64,000 nucleotides of DNA from Drosophila miranda. Taxonomy: Eukaryota > Arthropoda > Insecta > Diptera > Drosophilidae. Under the pieces are notes generated by a model. It saw only the letters and a program-made list of their open reading frames with translations, ran no database searches and had not been told where the DNA came from. Every line of letters starts with the position of its first letter. Position 1 is the first letter of the stretch. Shown here piece by piece: positions 10,559 through 22,416 of this stretch. A program made the translations under genes and the position numbers. Where the stretch lies: positions 21,883,515-21,947,514 of the forward strand of contig NW_022881603.1 of the NCBI RefSeq assembly GCF_003369915.1, read 5' to 3'.

Positions 10559-13283
10559 AAAATGAGGTAATTGGCTCCATCCCCCATCTCATCCGCCAAC
10601 TGGAAGCGGCTGTTGCTCGGGGGTAGTTTACTGTTCAGGCTGCTCATTTGTCCGTGTCCTGGCAGATAACCGGGGGATAGGCATCAGCACAAAGCAACCG
10701 CCAGCAGCAGGACCAGCAGAACTAAATCATTCGATAAGATTATGCACACAATCTCGTGCCAACAGCAGTGTCCTGTCCATGTCCCCAGACATTTCTATGC
10801 AAATTTATATATGTACTTTGTCGGGGCTGTTTTTATTAAATTCCTCATGGTCGGGTCCCTGCAATGCCTTGCCTAATGACCCTCGAAACTGGGCTAATGA
10901 GTCAATAAGCCAATTTATCCTACAAGCCATGAGATACGGTATACGGGCTGGGACTCTGCTTCTGCCTCAAAGTTGTTATGGCACTTAATTACTTTAATAA
11001 AACATTTTGTGTGTGGTTTGTTATGTCAGGATTCAAACGTTGGGACGTGTTGAGGCATTCAACGGTGACTGGGCAACTGTGCTACTGGTCGTTTACACAC
11101 GAGCCTGTATTCGGCCTGTCGCTTGCTTGGGAAGGCTTTTTGACAGTGGCCATGACCGGGACAGGTGCATGGGCACATCTTAATGCATTTCAAATGTCAA
11201 TAAGCTTGCCAATTAATTTTGAGTGTACCAATGATGGCAAACGAAAACACACATGTTGCCACCGACTGTTTACGTCTTTGTCCTCTAAACAGATCTGTCT
11301 ATCCTAGAAAAGGGAGACGGTGTACTCTTAGAAATGTACTTACACATATTGAGCATCGGCTGGGGTGGCAGTGGCACATAATGTCAGGGATCATTTATCA
11401 AATATCCTTTGTGTCTGCCAGGGCAAACATTAATCTAAGCGGCATGTAAGTAGCCTCTCGAGTGGGTTCAGACATCAGTTCGTGCACTTCTGTGTCCTTG
11501 AGTAGGGTGGAACTACAAGAACATCCCTCGAAGCCATTGAAAATGGCTCTGTCACAATATATTTTCTGTTAAGTAAGATTGCTCCTGCTCCTGCTGATGC
11601 TCCTGCTCCTGCTCTTGCTGTTGCTCCTCTTCCTCATCCTATGCTCTTGAATGCCCCAAAAATGTTTCCATTTCGGGGTTTGGTCTTTAGTTTCAAGGAC
11701 GCACCCTCACAGCCTTTTAGTCACTTCCCACTAATGCTTGGCGGCAGACTGCTCTCATTTTTCACACATTACACATACGCCGTGTGCGCCGCGTCAATGT
11801 TGTGCCTTCTGTCGTTAGTCTTAAGCGTTCGAATTGCTTGAACAAACGTGACAATCTTAACGCTAAATTACTTGAATTTTAAGATATCATGTGGCCAATA
11901 TTTGGCGCTGCCCGATGACTTATGGGGAAACAAAGGCACCGCACACAAAAGAATGAAAACAGTATTGATTTAATGGCTAATTACGAGCTGCACTTGTTTC
12001 CAGAGAATAATATAGAATTTTATAGTGACTTCATGTGGGATTTCCACTGCCCCAGGAGCTCGTATTCTGTACACCCTTTTCACTTTCCTCGTAGCCGTGT
12101 ACAAATATTGAATATCCTGTCCCATCTGTCGAATCTCCACGGGGCTGTGCCATGAATACTAATTAGGGAGGGAGTCCGTTTACAGCGGAGAGCTTAAAAT
12201 GGATTTCCCGGAAAATGCTGCATAATAAAGCTAATCAGCCGTCAAGTCGAGTAGTCGCACTGAGACCCTGAGCCCAGGTAACAGGACGAAATTTGAATTT
12301 GAGTGGGAGTCCTGCGAATGCGTCGTATTTCGAGCTGACAACTGAACATAAAGTACTTAACCGATGGAAATCAGCTTAGTAAGCTGAGCTTACAGTTTTT
12401 AGCACTCCAACCGACACTGCAGCAAATCTGGCAGTGGCATTCACTCCACTCTGGCATGGGCATATGTGCAGCGCAAGCTTGTATAGTGCCAGAAAGACAG
12501 TCATCGTTGCATGGTATACCTGTCCGTTTGTTTGTTTGTGCAGCTGATGTTCCCCAAAAAAGTTCTGCGGCGCCTCGTTGCACAAAAAGAACAAAGTCAT
12601 TGCCAGTTAGGCAACTTCCTGTTAGCCACAACACTATAACAATACGAAATTTCTCAATGGATTCCTTCGTCTCATGCATCTTAATGGCTTCGCCACTGGA
12701 ATTCTGTTTAAAAGAGTTCCCCGACTGTTCAGCAATTCAAATCAACTGCCAGAAGAGGCTAGAGGGCAACAATGACTGGAGTGAGCTGCAGTTTGATTTA
12801 TGCGCTCTGCACTTTTTGACAAAGTTTTTGCCATTCGACGACTGTCCCACTCGACCAAGTCTGCCAGTCCTGCAGTCAACCCTGAGTGACAGTCAGAGTC
12901 AGTCAAGTGAAAGAAAGACAGATACAGAAGCAGCTACTTCCGCCTTGTGACACTGTCCCAACTGCTGCTCCTGGACTTCCATTGAAGCAGCTACGTGCAT
13001 TCGAAATGGCTCTGGCTATGGCCATATCCATATCCCTCTGTGCCTTGGCTTCCGAGTGAAATTTTTAGCTTGAATTATGTTGTTTGCACAACAAATACTA
13101 AGAGCACACTGCAGCACTTGCCTCCACCTATAAGTGGAAATCTTGAGGTCTTATGTTGGCAACACGAGTACATTAAGCTTCCATTCGCCCACCGACTATT
13201 TGTGAATTTTTTCTGCCTTTGAAAAGTGAGTTTTTCGGATTTAACAAAGGAAATCTTCCGGGAAAAGCTTAAGTAACAGAAAA
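10559..13283. other. Intergenic DNA with a CTCCTG microsatellite
   Basis: No supported gene. A degenerate CTGCTC repeat occupies about 11580-11637. A 164-codon open frame at 12456-12950 has no recognisable domain and biased Cys/Ser composition, so I do not call it. The right edge at 13284-13288 is the ATTAT target duplicate of the gypsy element that follows. Confidence 0.4.
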
Positions 13284-13288
13284 ATTAT

Positions 13289-13398
13289 TGTTAGGTATTA
13301 TATTAATATCTATATACGGTCACACCATCCAACGGATATAGAATAAAAGAGAATCTTGAAGACAACGCGTGCTTAAGTCTGAGTGTCAATACACTACA
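13289..13398 (+). repeat. 5' LTR of gypsy-1
   Basis: It begins TGTTAG and ends ACTACA, and contains an AATAAA signal. It matches 17716-17825 with about three substitutions. Confidence 0.93.
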
Positions 13399-13465
13399 TA
13401 ATCGGCGACGAGCATAAAATAAAACGTATTAATATACATACACATGTTAAAAGTGCATATAATAT

Positions 13466-16400
13466 ATGAATAGCAACATGACGAAAAATGAAGCACCAAC
13501 ATTCTATCAAATGGCAACAATTGCTGAGTTTTCGCCACACCAAGAAACGTTCTGCATTTGGAAGGAAAAATTCGACATACATTTGTGCGAATTGAATGTG
13601 AAAGAGGAAAACACAAAAAAGGCAGTTTTGTTGAAGTCGATCGGTACAGCGGCTTACACTGTACTACATAGTTTGTGCAATCCGGTATCACCCGTATCAA
13701 AAGCATACAAAGAATTATGTGAAATTTTAAAAACACACTACACACCACCTACACTCATATTCAGAGAAAGAAAAAAATTTCACATGTCCACAAAAAGTGA
13801 AGATGAGACTGTAGCGGAGTGGTATGCTCGAGTTAAACAATTGGCATTGGAATGCAAATTTGGCTCAAATCTGGAAGCGTTTGTATTAAACCAATTTGTG
13901 ATGAGCCTTCCCAACCCTATATATGAAAGAATATGTGAAGAAGACGAAAATCTAACTCTGGCTGATGCACTCAAGAAGGCGATGATCATGGAGACGAAGA
14001 TCAGCACAAGGAAGACAGAACACAACGTCAACTACATGCATCAAAAGAACGGGACTAGTCAATGGCAGAGGCAAAGAGGCGAGAACAGAGATCAAGCAAA
14101 GAGCAACGGCAGAAGTCATTTCAAGGGCAACCGAAACGTGAGTTACAGAGGCGGCAGAAGCGACGGTGACGGCGACGGCGAAAACGACTGCGACGCTGGC
14201 AGAGAAAAGAAGCAGCAGCCATGCACACACTGTGGCTGGCGAAATCATAACTCAAACAATTGCAAGTATAAGGCATGCAAATGTCACAGCTGTGGAAAAA
14301 CAGGTCACTTGGCGAGCATTTGTAAAAATAAATCAAAAAAATCCGTAAATTATGTATCTCAAACAAAACATGACACCTATTCTGATAATAATTTTGATAA
14401 TGATAATTATAACTTTTCTATCTATAGCGTTGATACAACCTCAACTAATGGAGTATATTATTTACCTGTAAAAATTGATGGAAACATAACGAAAATTGCT
14501 TGCGACACTGGTGCACCGTGCACATTGGTTCCAAAAACATTTTACGAAAGCTTAAATACCAGCAGACCACTTAGAAAATGTCTAGTTCCATATGTAGATT
14601 ACAATGGAGATTCAATCAAAGTTATTGGTGAGTACGATGCAACGATCGAATATCGAGGTCTAAAAAAACAAATTGTTGTTGTTGTAACCAATGCAGTGAG
14701 TCCACCTTTGCTAGGTAGAACATTTTTGAGAGCTTTTAATTTTGAGTTAATGCAGGTGAACAATGTGTACGTAAATGAACCAAATTCTGTAATTACAGAA
14801 CAGATTAAATCGGAGTTTGCTGAAGTTTTTGAGCCTCGTTTAGGTTCATATACTACGAATACGATATCGTTACTATTAAAAGAAGATGCAAAACCAATAT
14901 TTTTCAAGCCTAGGTCAGTACCATTAGCATGGAAAGAAAAGATTGAAGTGCAGTTACGAAAATTCATAGATGATGGAATTTTAGAGCAAGTTGTTAGTTC
15001 TGAATGGGCAACACCTTTGGTACCGATTTTAAAACCAAACGGTGACATACGAATTTGTGGTGACTATAAGGTTACATTAAACCGGTCTTTAGTCGACGTA
15101 AAGTATCCACTACCTCGAATAGACGACATTTTTGCAGCGCTTGAAGGGGGTACATTGTATTCAAAACTTGACCTGTCAAATGCTTACAATCAGCTAAATT
15201 TAGATGAGCAATCTCAAAATTTGTGTACTTGGAGCACACATATTGGACTATTGAAAGTTAAACGCTTACCATTTGGTATAAAAACTGCAGCAGCTATTTT
15301 TCAAAAAACAATGGAAGGGTTGTTTCAGGGTATGCGAGGAGTTGTGGTTTATCAGGATGACATAACAGTTACAGGACGAGATCTTCAAGAACATATTTCA
15401 AACCTAAAAGCTGTACTTAGAAAACTGAAATCAGTTGGACTTAAATTAAATGACAAGAAATGTGAGTTCTTTAAATCCAAAATTTGTTACCTAGGATTTT
15501 CAATTGACAGGATAGGACTGAGCAAAAACAATGATAGAGTTGCGAGTGTATTGTTTGCACCGGCTCCGGAAAACGTATCACAGCTTAGAGCTTTCATAGG
15601 CATGGTAAATTATTATTCAAAGTTTATCAATAATTTCGCTCAGATAATGAGTCCTTTATATGCATTATTAAAGAAAAATACAAAATTTAATTGGACACGC
15701 GAATGTCAGAGTGCATATGAATAGGTAAAGAAAGAAGTAACTTCTGAACAAGTTTTAGTTCACTACAACCCAGATCAACCGTTAGTATTAACGACTGATG
15801 CTAGCAGTCATGCAGTTTCAGGTGTTTTATCACATAAATGCAATGAAGATATCAAACCATTAGCATTTGTATCAAGAGCATTATCCAAAAGCGAGCATAA
15901 TTACAGTACAATCGAGAAAGAGGCCCTGGCTATAGTGTTCTGTGTGAGTAAATTAAGACAGTATCTTTTAGGAAACAAGTTCATCCTTCGAACAGATCAC
16001 AAACCATTACTAAGCATATTTGGAGACCTGAAAGGACTTCCATTGATGGCCTCTGCACGAATGCAAAGATGGGCACTGACTTTGTCAGGTTTTCAATATA
16101 CAGTTGAACACATAAAGGGGACCTTAAATATAGCAGATGGACTCTCAAGAATGCCTCAATGGGAAACGGCTGTACCAAACGAAGACTATAATTACATACA
16201 TTTTATACAGTCCGAAAAGGTGTTCAAAATTAGCTTCAAAGAAATAGCTCGTGAAACACGACGTGACCCAATATTATCAAAAGTTTGTGAGGCAATTAAC
16301 ACTGGTTCGAAGACAAGATTAAAAGGCAGCGAGTTTTCTGCCTACATCTCTAAAACAAATGAACTTTCAGTGGAATATGATTGTATCTTATGGGGACACA

Positions 16401-17509
16401 GAGTAGTAATTCCAACCAAACTGAGACAAGCTATTTTAGCAGAATTTCATGCATCGCATTTGGGAATAGTAAAAACCAAAATGTTAGCACGTTCTTATGT
16501 GTGGTGGCCTTGCATGGATTCTGAAATTGAGAAATTAATTCGAGATTGTATTCCTTGTCAGGAACTACAATCAAGTCCAGAAAAGAGTCTGTTAATACCG
16601 TGGAAATCCACAGGAAAGGCTTGGAGTCGAGTACACATAGACTTTGCAGGACCAATTAGAGGTTTTCATTTATTGGTTATTATAGATTCTTATACAAAAT
16701 GGGCAGAAGTATTCAAAACGAAGGAAATAACTTCATTGTTTACTATCAACAAGCTTAGAGAAGTATTTTGTCGATATGGTTTACCAGACGTGTTAGTTAG
16801 TGACAATGGACGACAGTTTACTTCTGATGATTTTAAAACGTTTATGAAAAACAATGGTGTTAATCACATTTTTACTGCTCCAGGACATCCAGCGACTAAT
16901 GGTCAAGCAGAAAATTTTGTAAAGACTGTTAAGAAATCACTATATGCAAACATAAAGGCTAATGAAAGACAAGATTTTAATACAATTTTAAATAGATTTT
17001 TGATCGATTACCGAAATACGATTCATTGTACTACGGGCGAATCTCCTGCTAAATTATTTTTTGGTCGTACACTAAAAACAAGATTTTCGTTGTTAAAACC
17101 ACCTACGGTCGAAAGCATAATAAATAAAAAACAGACTGAGTGTGTTGTTAATCACAAAGGTAGACGAAGCACAGAATTTTTAAAGGGTCAAAAAGTTATG
17201 GTTAGGGACTACAAAAATCCTAACAAAGCAAGCTGGACTCAGGCAACTGTAAAACAACAACTGGGCCCGCGTTCGTATTGTTGTATTTTGGCGAACAATA
17301 ACAGAGAAATAAAACGTCACCTGGATCAAATTAGAAACCAAAGCACTAACAATCATACATCGCCTAATGCGAAAACACCTGATGTCGAAAGCAATTGTTC
17401 AGTAGATGACAATTCCAAAACCAACAATGAACAAATAGTTTCTCAACCAACACCCACCAGGAGAGAGTTGAGACCACGTGAGGCAGGGAAGGTAGTAAAG
17501 CGTATTTAA
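13466..17509 (+). pseudogene. gypsy-1 gag-pol polyprotein interrupted by one in-frame stop
   Basis: The frame is open from ATG 13466 to the stop at 17509 (about 1347 codons) except for a single TAG at 15722-15724. In order it shows a capsid-like region, two Cys/His knuckles (CTHCGWRNHNSNNC and CHSCGKTGHLASIC, about 14220-14325), a protease with DTGAPCTLVP (about 14503), reverse transcriptase with the YQDD box (about 15350), then after the stop RNase H (TTDASSHA), and an integrase with its HHCC region and the VSDNGRQF segment. The stop falls between RT and RNase H, so a product would lack RNase H and integrase. No frameshift was noticed. A single nonsense base in a recent element could be a real inactivating change or a sequence error. 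Confidence 0.88.
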
Positions 17510-17715
17510 CAATAAAATAATAAAAAGAAAGGAATTATGAAATCAAATTATGTACAAATTAAACACTGAAACAAATACTAAACAGATTAAGAAGAAAGAA
17601 AAATACGAAATCACATAAATTTTATATACGCTAATTAGATTAAGTACACAAATCAAATTGTTATAAGAAAATAGATTTGTAAATGACATGTATATTAAAC
17701 ATCTAAGGAGAGGCG

Positions 17716-17825
17716 TGTTAGGGATTATATTATTATCTATATACGGTCACACCATCCAAGGGATATAGAATAAAAGAGAATCTTGAAGACAACGCGTGCT
17801 TAAGTCTGAGTGTCAATACACTACA
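17716..17825 (+). repeat. 3' LTR of gypsy-1
   Basis: Direct repeat of 13289-13398, preceded by the polypurine tract and followed by the ATTAT target duplicate. Confidence 0.93.
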
Positions 17826-17987
17826 ATTATTGCACCCTCTGTGGGCGCAGAGTGCCTGGTGAAAACTGTTTCAAACTGAATATATGTAAATATTTATGCG
17901 ACATAGCGACATATTGCGTAGCGACATAACGTATATTTTGATCAAGATGCCAACATACACCAATTACGTACAGCAGTGAAAAAAATC

Positions 17988-19148
17988 ATGGAAGACACGC
18001 ATGAGCTAGGAAATACGGCGCCAAGCGCAGGCGAGACTATGCAGGCAGACATTTTTGCAGTCCCGGTTGAGCGCGAGATAGATAGAGACAACCGTAGTGC
18101 ACAACACGCAGTAAAGGCGGCGCCAGAAGAATATGGTGAAAATGTGCAGAAGGCTCGAGAAGCATTCATGCCGCGACAAGACAACGCTTGTTCGAAATTG
18201 ACCATGCGATCAGATGAATACGAAGAAGAATCGCGCCGTTTGCAGCAGTTGGAACAATTGTACGTTTCTCGCAAGCGCTTAGCTGATCTCAAATTAAGCA
18301 TATTGAAAACGGAGAAAGAGGCTATGGAGTTGGAAACGCCGAGAGATTGCATCGCCTTGACACACATTGAGGCGTTGATGCGTCCATTTTCTGGAGATGA
18401 CGACCAGGCTGTAACCAGTTGGATAAGTAACTTTGAGGACATTATGAATTTCCATGGTGTATCCGAGTCCAAATGCTGGATATTAGCGAAGCGGCTGCTA
18501 GGCGGATCGGCGAAGGCGTACATCGACCATGTGGCGCCTTTGACTTGGCAATCCATGCGAGCAGAATTGCTCAACGTCTTTGAGCAGAAAGTGACAGCGT
18601 GGGACATTGGAAAGCGACTGGAGGCACGGAAAATTGCAAATAATGAAAGCGCATTGCAATATTTCGTCGCAATGTGCAGCATAGCGTCGCAAGCAGACAT
18701 GGCCACGAGCGATGTGGTCAAATTCATCGTAGAGGGACTGCAGGACAAGACGGGCATGGCAGCATCCATGCTATATTGCAGCACACTCAACGAGTTGCGT
18801 GACAAGATGGTCACCTATGATAAGGTCAGAAGAGCTCCTGGCGTCGTAGCAATTCGTAGCGAAGGTATGACAAAGGGAAAACTAAATGTGAGTATGGCAG
18901 TTGGGCAGCAGCAAGGTGGTGGCGCAATGCGTTGCTACAACTGTCGGCAATTTGGGCACGTTATGAAGGAATGCAGTCAGCCAAAGAGACCGGATGGGGC
19001 ATGTTTTAACTGTTGGAGTACCAGCCACCTATATTCGCAGTGCCCGAAACGAAAGATGGCCACTAGGGTAGCTGCAGTTCAAGATGAGGAGCGACCAGGA
19101 GAAAAAAACAACGACGATTTAGCGGCTGTCCAGTTAATCACTTTATGA
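17988..19148 (+). CDS. gypsy-2 Gag, nucleocapsid-type
   Basis: About 386 residues from the ATG at 17988. The N-terminal third is charged and helical with a likely coiled coil, the middle is capsid-like, and the C-terminus has two zinc knuckles (CYNCRQFGHVMKEC and CFNCWSTSHLYSQC) that would bind the element RNA. The frame ends in TGA at 19146-19148, and the protease region follows in the same frame, so this stop is either an acquired nonsense codon or a Gag/Pol boundary that would need readthrough. A short upstream frame starts at 17947. This is the only uninterrupted protein of the element. Confidence 0.75.
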   Translation: MEDTHELGNTAPSAGETMQADIFAVPVEREIDRDNRSAQHAVKAAPEEYGENVQKAREAFMPRQDNACSKLTMRSDEYEEESRRLQQLEQLYVSRKRLADLKLSILKTEKEAMELETPRDCIALTHIEALMRPFSGDDDQAVTSWISNFEDIMNFHGVSESKCWILAKRLLGGSAKAYIDHVAPLTWQSMRAELLNVFEQKVTAWDIGKRLEARKIANNESALQYFVAMCSIASQADMATSDVVKFIVEGLQDKTGMAASMLYCSTLNELRDKMVTYDKVRRAPGVVAIRSEGMTKGKLNVSMAVGQQQGGGAMRCYNCRQFGHVMKECSQPKRPDGACFNCWSTSHLYSQCPKRKMATRVAAVQDEERPGEKNNDDLAAVQLITL

Positions 19149-20019
19149 CTTCCGTTTGGTGAACAAAGAGGCGTCAGTATTTTTAGTCTATTTGATACAG
19201 GTAGCCCTGTAAGTTTTATTCATAAGTCTTTGATACCGAAGTCGGCTATAGTTGAAGCCTATAATGAAGTTAGGAAATACTATGGACTAGGAGGACAACC
19301 AATTCCCATATGGGGAAAATTTAAGTGCCATATTGAATTTTGCACAAATAAATATATCGTTTTATTAAACATCGTAGATGATAACATGCTGCCTTTGCCG
19401 GTATTGTTGGGACGCGATGCCCTTAAAGTTATTGAAGTAAAATTAGTTCATAAGAAAAATATCAATGCGAAGCAACACACATCATTAAGTTCGTTAAAGC
19501 AAAAAGCTATTAGTTTAACCTGCGCTTCTTTATTCACCGAACGTAAAAATAATATTAACATAATACTATATGATAAGTTAGATGGTAATCAATCAGAAAG
19601 AAGCGAGCTAATCAAACGTTCTAGTCCATTTAAAAATCAGACACAAGAAAACTCAAGGAATGACAAAATGGCCATCGAGAATATGAATCAAGGCGACGAA
19701 TTCAGTAACTTTTGTGCGTCGGTAGAGATTGATGAAGAGGAACATATAAACGTAGGTTTCGAATTTGGCCTCACTCTTGCAGAAAAGTATAGGGAAGTTA
19801 TTAAGACATACTATTTACACAAAGAATTTGACTTTAAAGCACCACCAAAGTATCAGATGCAGATTCGTGTAACAGAAACAACACCATTTCATTGTACTCC
19901 GCGTCGTTTATCCTACCATGAGAGAGAGAAAGTAGCTGAAATAGTAGATGATCTGTTAGAAAAGAAAGTAATCCGTCATAGTGAGTCTCCTTATGCTTCC
20001 CCGTTGGTCCTAGTAAAAA

Positions 20020-21166
20020 ACGAGGTGGAACGTTGTGAGTTGCTGCGGACACCGCAACTCTACAGTTATACCCGATACTAAGTCAGTATGGCTCTCCTGC
20101 GGCAGACGCCGCTAATATTGAACCACACGACAAAGAGTGCGTGCGAGAGAGACAGAAAATCAGTCTGAGCGTGACGTCGGGCGCTGCGTAGCCACTGAAA
20201 ATTGATTTCTTGCTTTTGGCTACAACAATGATCCGATCTGATCCAGATTCAGCAATCTGATAGATATGGTCATTATCTATGATTCTGCGTTTTTAGTTTT
20301 CTCGAATGTGCAATATTGTGGATGCAACAGATTTTCGTCCTTTGTGGGGGCGGAAGGGGGTGGGGCGAAATTCTGAGAAATACGTTTTATAGTGAGATCT
20401 AACAGAAGTGCGGATACCAAATTTGGTTACTCTAGCCTTAATAGTCTCTGAGATTTGTGGATGCCCCAGATTTTCGTCCTTTGCGGGGGCGGAAGGGGGT
20501 GTGGCGAAATTTGGACACGAAACGGTCAAGGTCCGATATCACAGGAGTGTGGATACCAAATTTGGTTGCTCTGGCTCTTATAGGTTCAGAGATCCTTGAA
20601 CTCATACTTTGCAATTGGCAAAGCCGACCATGAAACCTGTGTGTTAGAGAGAGACAGAGCGAGAAAGAATGAAATTGTTTTCTTGATTCTGGCTATAATC
20701 ATTATACGATCTGGTTCAGATCTTGCACAATAGAAGATATGGTCATCCTCACCGATTCTGCGTTTTTGGTTTTATCGTATCTTTAAAAATGTGGATGCCA
20801 CAGATTTTCGTCCTTTGTGGGGGCGGAAGTGGGCGGGGCGAAGTTTTGAAATATTTTTGTAGCAGTGACATATCACAGAAGTCTGGATCCAAAACATCGT
20901 TGCTCTAGCTCTTATAGTCTTTGAGCACTAGGCGCTGAAGGGGACGGACGGACGGACGGACGGACGGACGGACGGACGGACGGACGGACGGACGGACAGA
21001 CGGACAGACGGACAGACAGACAGGGCTCAATCGACTCGGCTATTGATGCTGATCAAGAATATATATACTTTATGGGGTCGGAAACGATTCCTTCTGGACG
21101 TTACACACATCCACTTATACCACAAATCTAATATACCCCAATACTCATTTTGAGTATCGGGTATAA
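20020..21166 (-). mobile_element. DINE-1/INE-1-like Helitron, copy B (inside gypsy-2 RT)
   Basis: Full-length copy in the same orientation as copy A. It begins ACGAGGTGGAACG (GGTGG where the other copies have GGGGG) and ends GTATCGGGTATAA. It has an expanded GACG array at about 20943-21022. The flanks are A-rich on both sides of the insertion, so the exact edge is ambiguous by a few bases. It shares private variants with copy C. Confidence 0.9.
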
Positions 21167-21289
21167 AAAATCAGGAGAACTTCGAATGTGTGTCGATTAC
21201 CGTGGTCTGAACAAACGAATTGTTAAAGATAATTTCCCATTGCCCCTTATTGAGGACTGTCTTGAGTTTTTAGAAAACAAGTGCGGTTT

Positions 21290-22416
21290 TTATACCCGAT
21301 ACTCAAAATGAGTATTGGGGTATATTAGATTTGTGGTAAAAGTGGATGTGTGTAACGTCCAGAAGGAATCGTTTCCGACCCCATAAAGTATATATATTCT
21401 TGATCAGCATCAATAGCCGAGTCGATTGAGCCCTGTCTGTCTGTCCGTCCGTACGTCCGTCCGTCCGTCCGTCCGTCCGTCCGTCCGTCCGTCCCCTTCA
21501 GCGCCTAGTGCTCAAAGACTATAAGAGCTAGAGCAACGATGTTTTGGATCCAGACTTCTGTGATATGTCACTGCTACAAAAATATTTCAAAACTTCGCCC
21601 CGCCCACTTCCGCCCCCACAAAGGACGAAAATCTGTGGCATCCACATTTTTAAAGATACGATAAAACCAAAAACGCAGAATCGGTGAGGATGACCATATC
21701 TTCTATAGTGCAAGATCTGAACCAGATCGTATAATGATTATAGCCAGAATCAAGAAAACAATTTCATTCTTTCTCGCTCTGTCTCTCTCTAACACACAGG
21801 TTTCATGGTCGGCTTTGCCAATTGCAAAATATGAGTTCAAGGATCTCTGAACCTATAAGAGCCAGAGCAACCAAATTTGGTATCCACACTCCTGTGATAT
21901 CGGACCTTGACCGTTTCGTGTCCAAATTTCGCCACACCCCCTTCCGCCCCCGCAAAGGACGAAAATCTGGGGCATACACAAATCTCAGAGACTATTAAGG
22001 CTAGAGTAACCAAATTTGGTATCCGCACTTCTGTTAGATCTCACTATAAAACGTATTTCTCAGAATTTCGCCCCACCCCCTTCCGCCCCCACAAAGGACG
22101 AAAATCTGTTGCATCCACAATATTGCACATTCGAGAAAACTAAAAACGCAGAATCATAGATAATGACCATATCTATCAGATTGCTGAATCTGGATCAGAT
22201 CGGATCATTGTTGTAGCCAAAAGCAAGAAATCAATTTTCAGTGGCTACGCAGCGCCCGACGTCACGCTCAGACTGATTTTCTGTCTCTCTCGCACGCACT
22301 CTTTGTCGTGTGGTTCAATATTAGCGGCGTCTGCCGCAGGAGAGCCATACTGACTTAGTATCGGGTATAACTGTAGAGTTGCGGTGTCCGCAGCAACTCA
22401 CAACGTTCCACCTCGT
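21290..22416 (+). mobile_element. DINE-1/INE-1-like Helitron, copy C (inverted partner of copy B)
   Basis: It begins TTATACCCGATACTC and ends CCACCTCGT, so it is in the opposite orientation to copy B and faces it across 123 bp of RT sequence. It carries the same private variants as B: the GGTGG near the end, the CAACAATGATCC form of the tRNA-proximal block, and CCTCACCGATTC. The tetranucleotide array (about 21433-21494) is shorter than in B. Together they form a 1.1-kb inverted repeat. Confidence 0.9.

Larger units (their letters stand above)
13289..17825 (+). mobile_element. Ty3/gypsy LTR retrotransposon with 110-bp LTRs (gypsy-1)
   Basis: The element has direct TG...CA LTRs at 13289-13398 and 17716-17825 that differ at about 3 of 110 positions, and ATTAT flanks it on both sides (13284-13288 and 17826-17830) as a 5-bp target duplication. 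A purine-rich tract (AAGGAGAGGCG) sits directly before the 3' LTR. There is one long gag-pol frame and no envelope. The order PR-RT-RH-IN is that of Ty3/gypsy; the fused gag-pol suggests the Mag/SURL side of the family, which is tentative. The base after the 5' LTR does not begin with the usual TGG primer site. Completeness and LTR similarity point to a recent insertion. Confidence 0.93.

Noticed and set aside
12456..12950. 164-codon open frame that might be a small gene
   Set aside because: No domain, no signal peptide, no splice or promoter context, and composition typical of chance frames in intergenic DNA.
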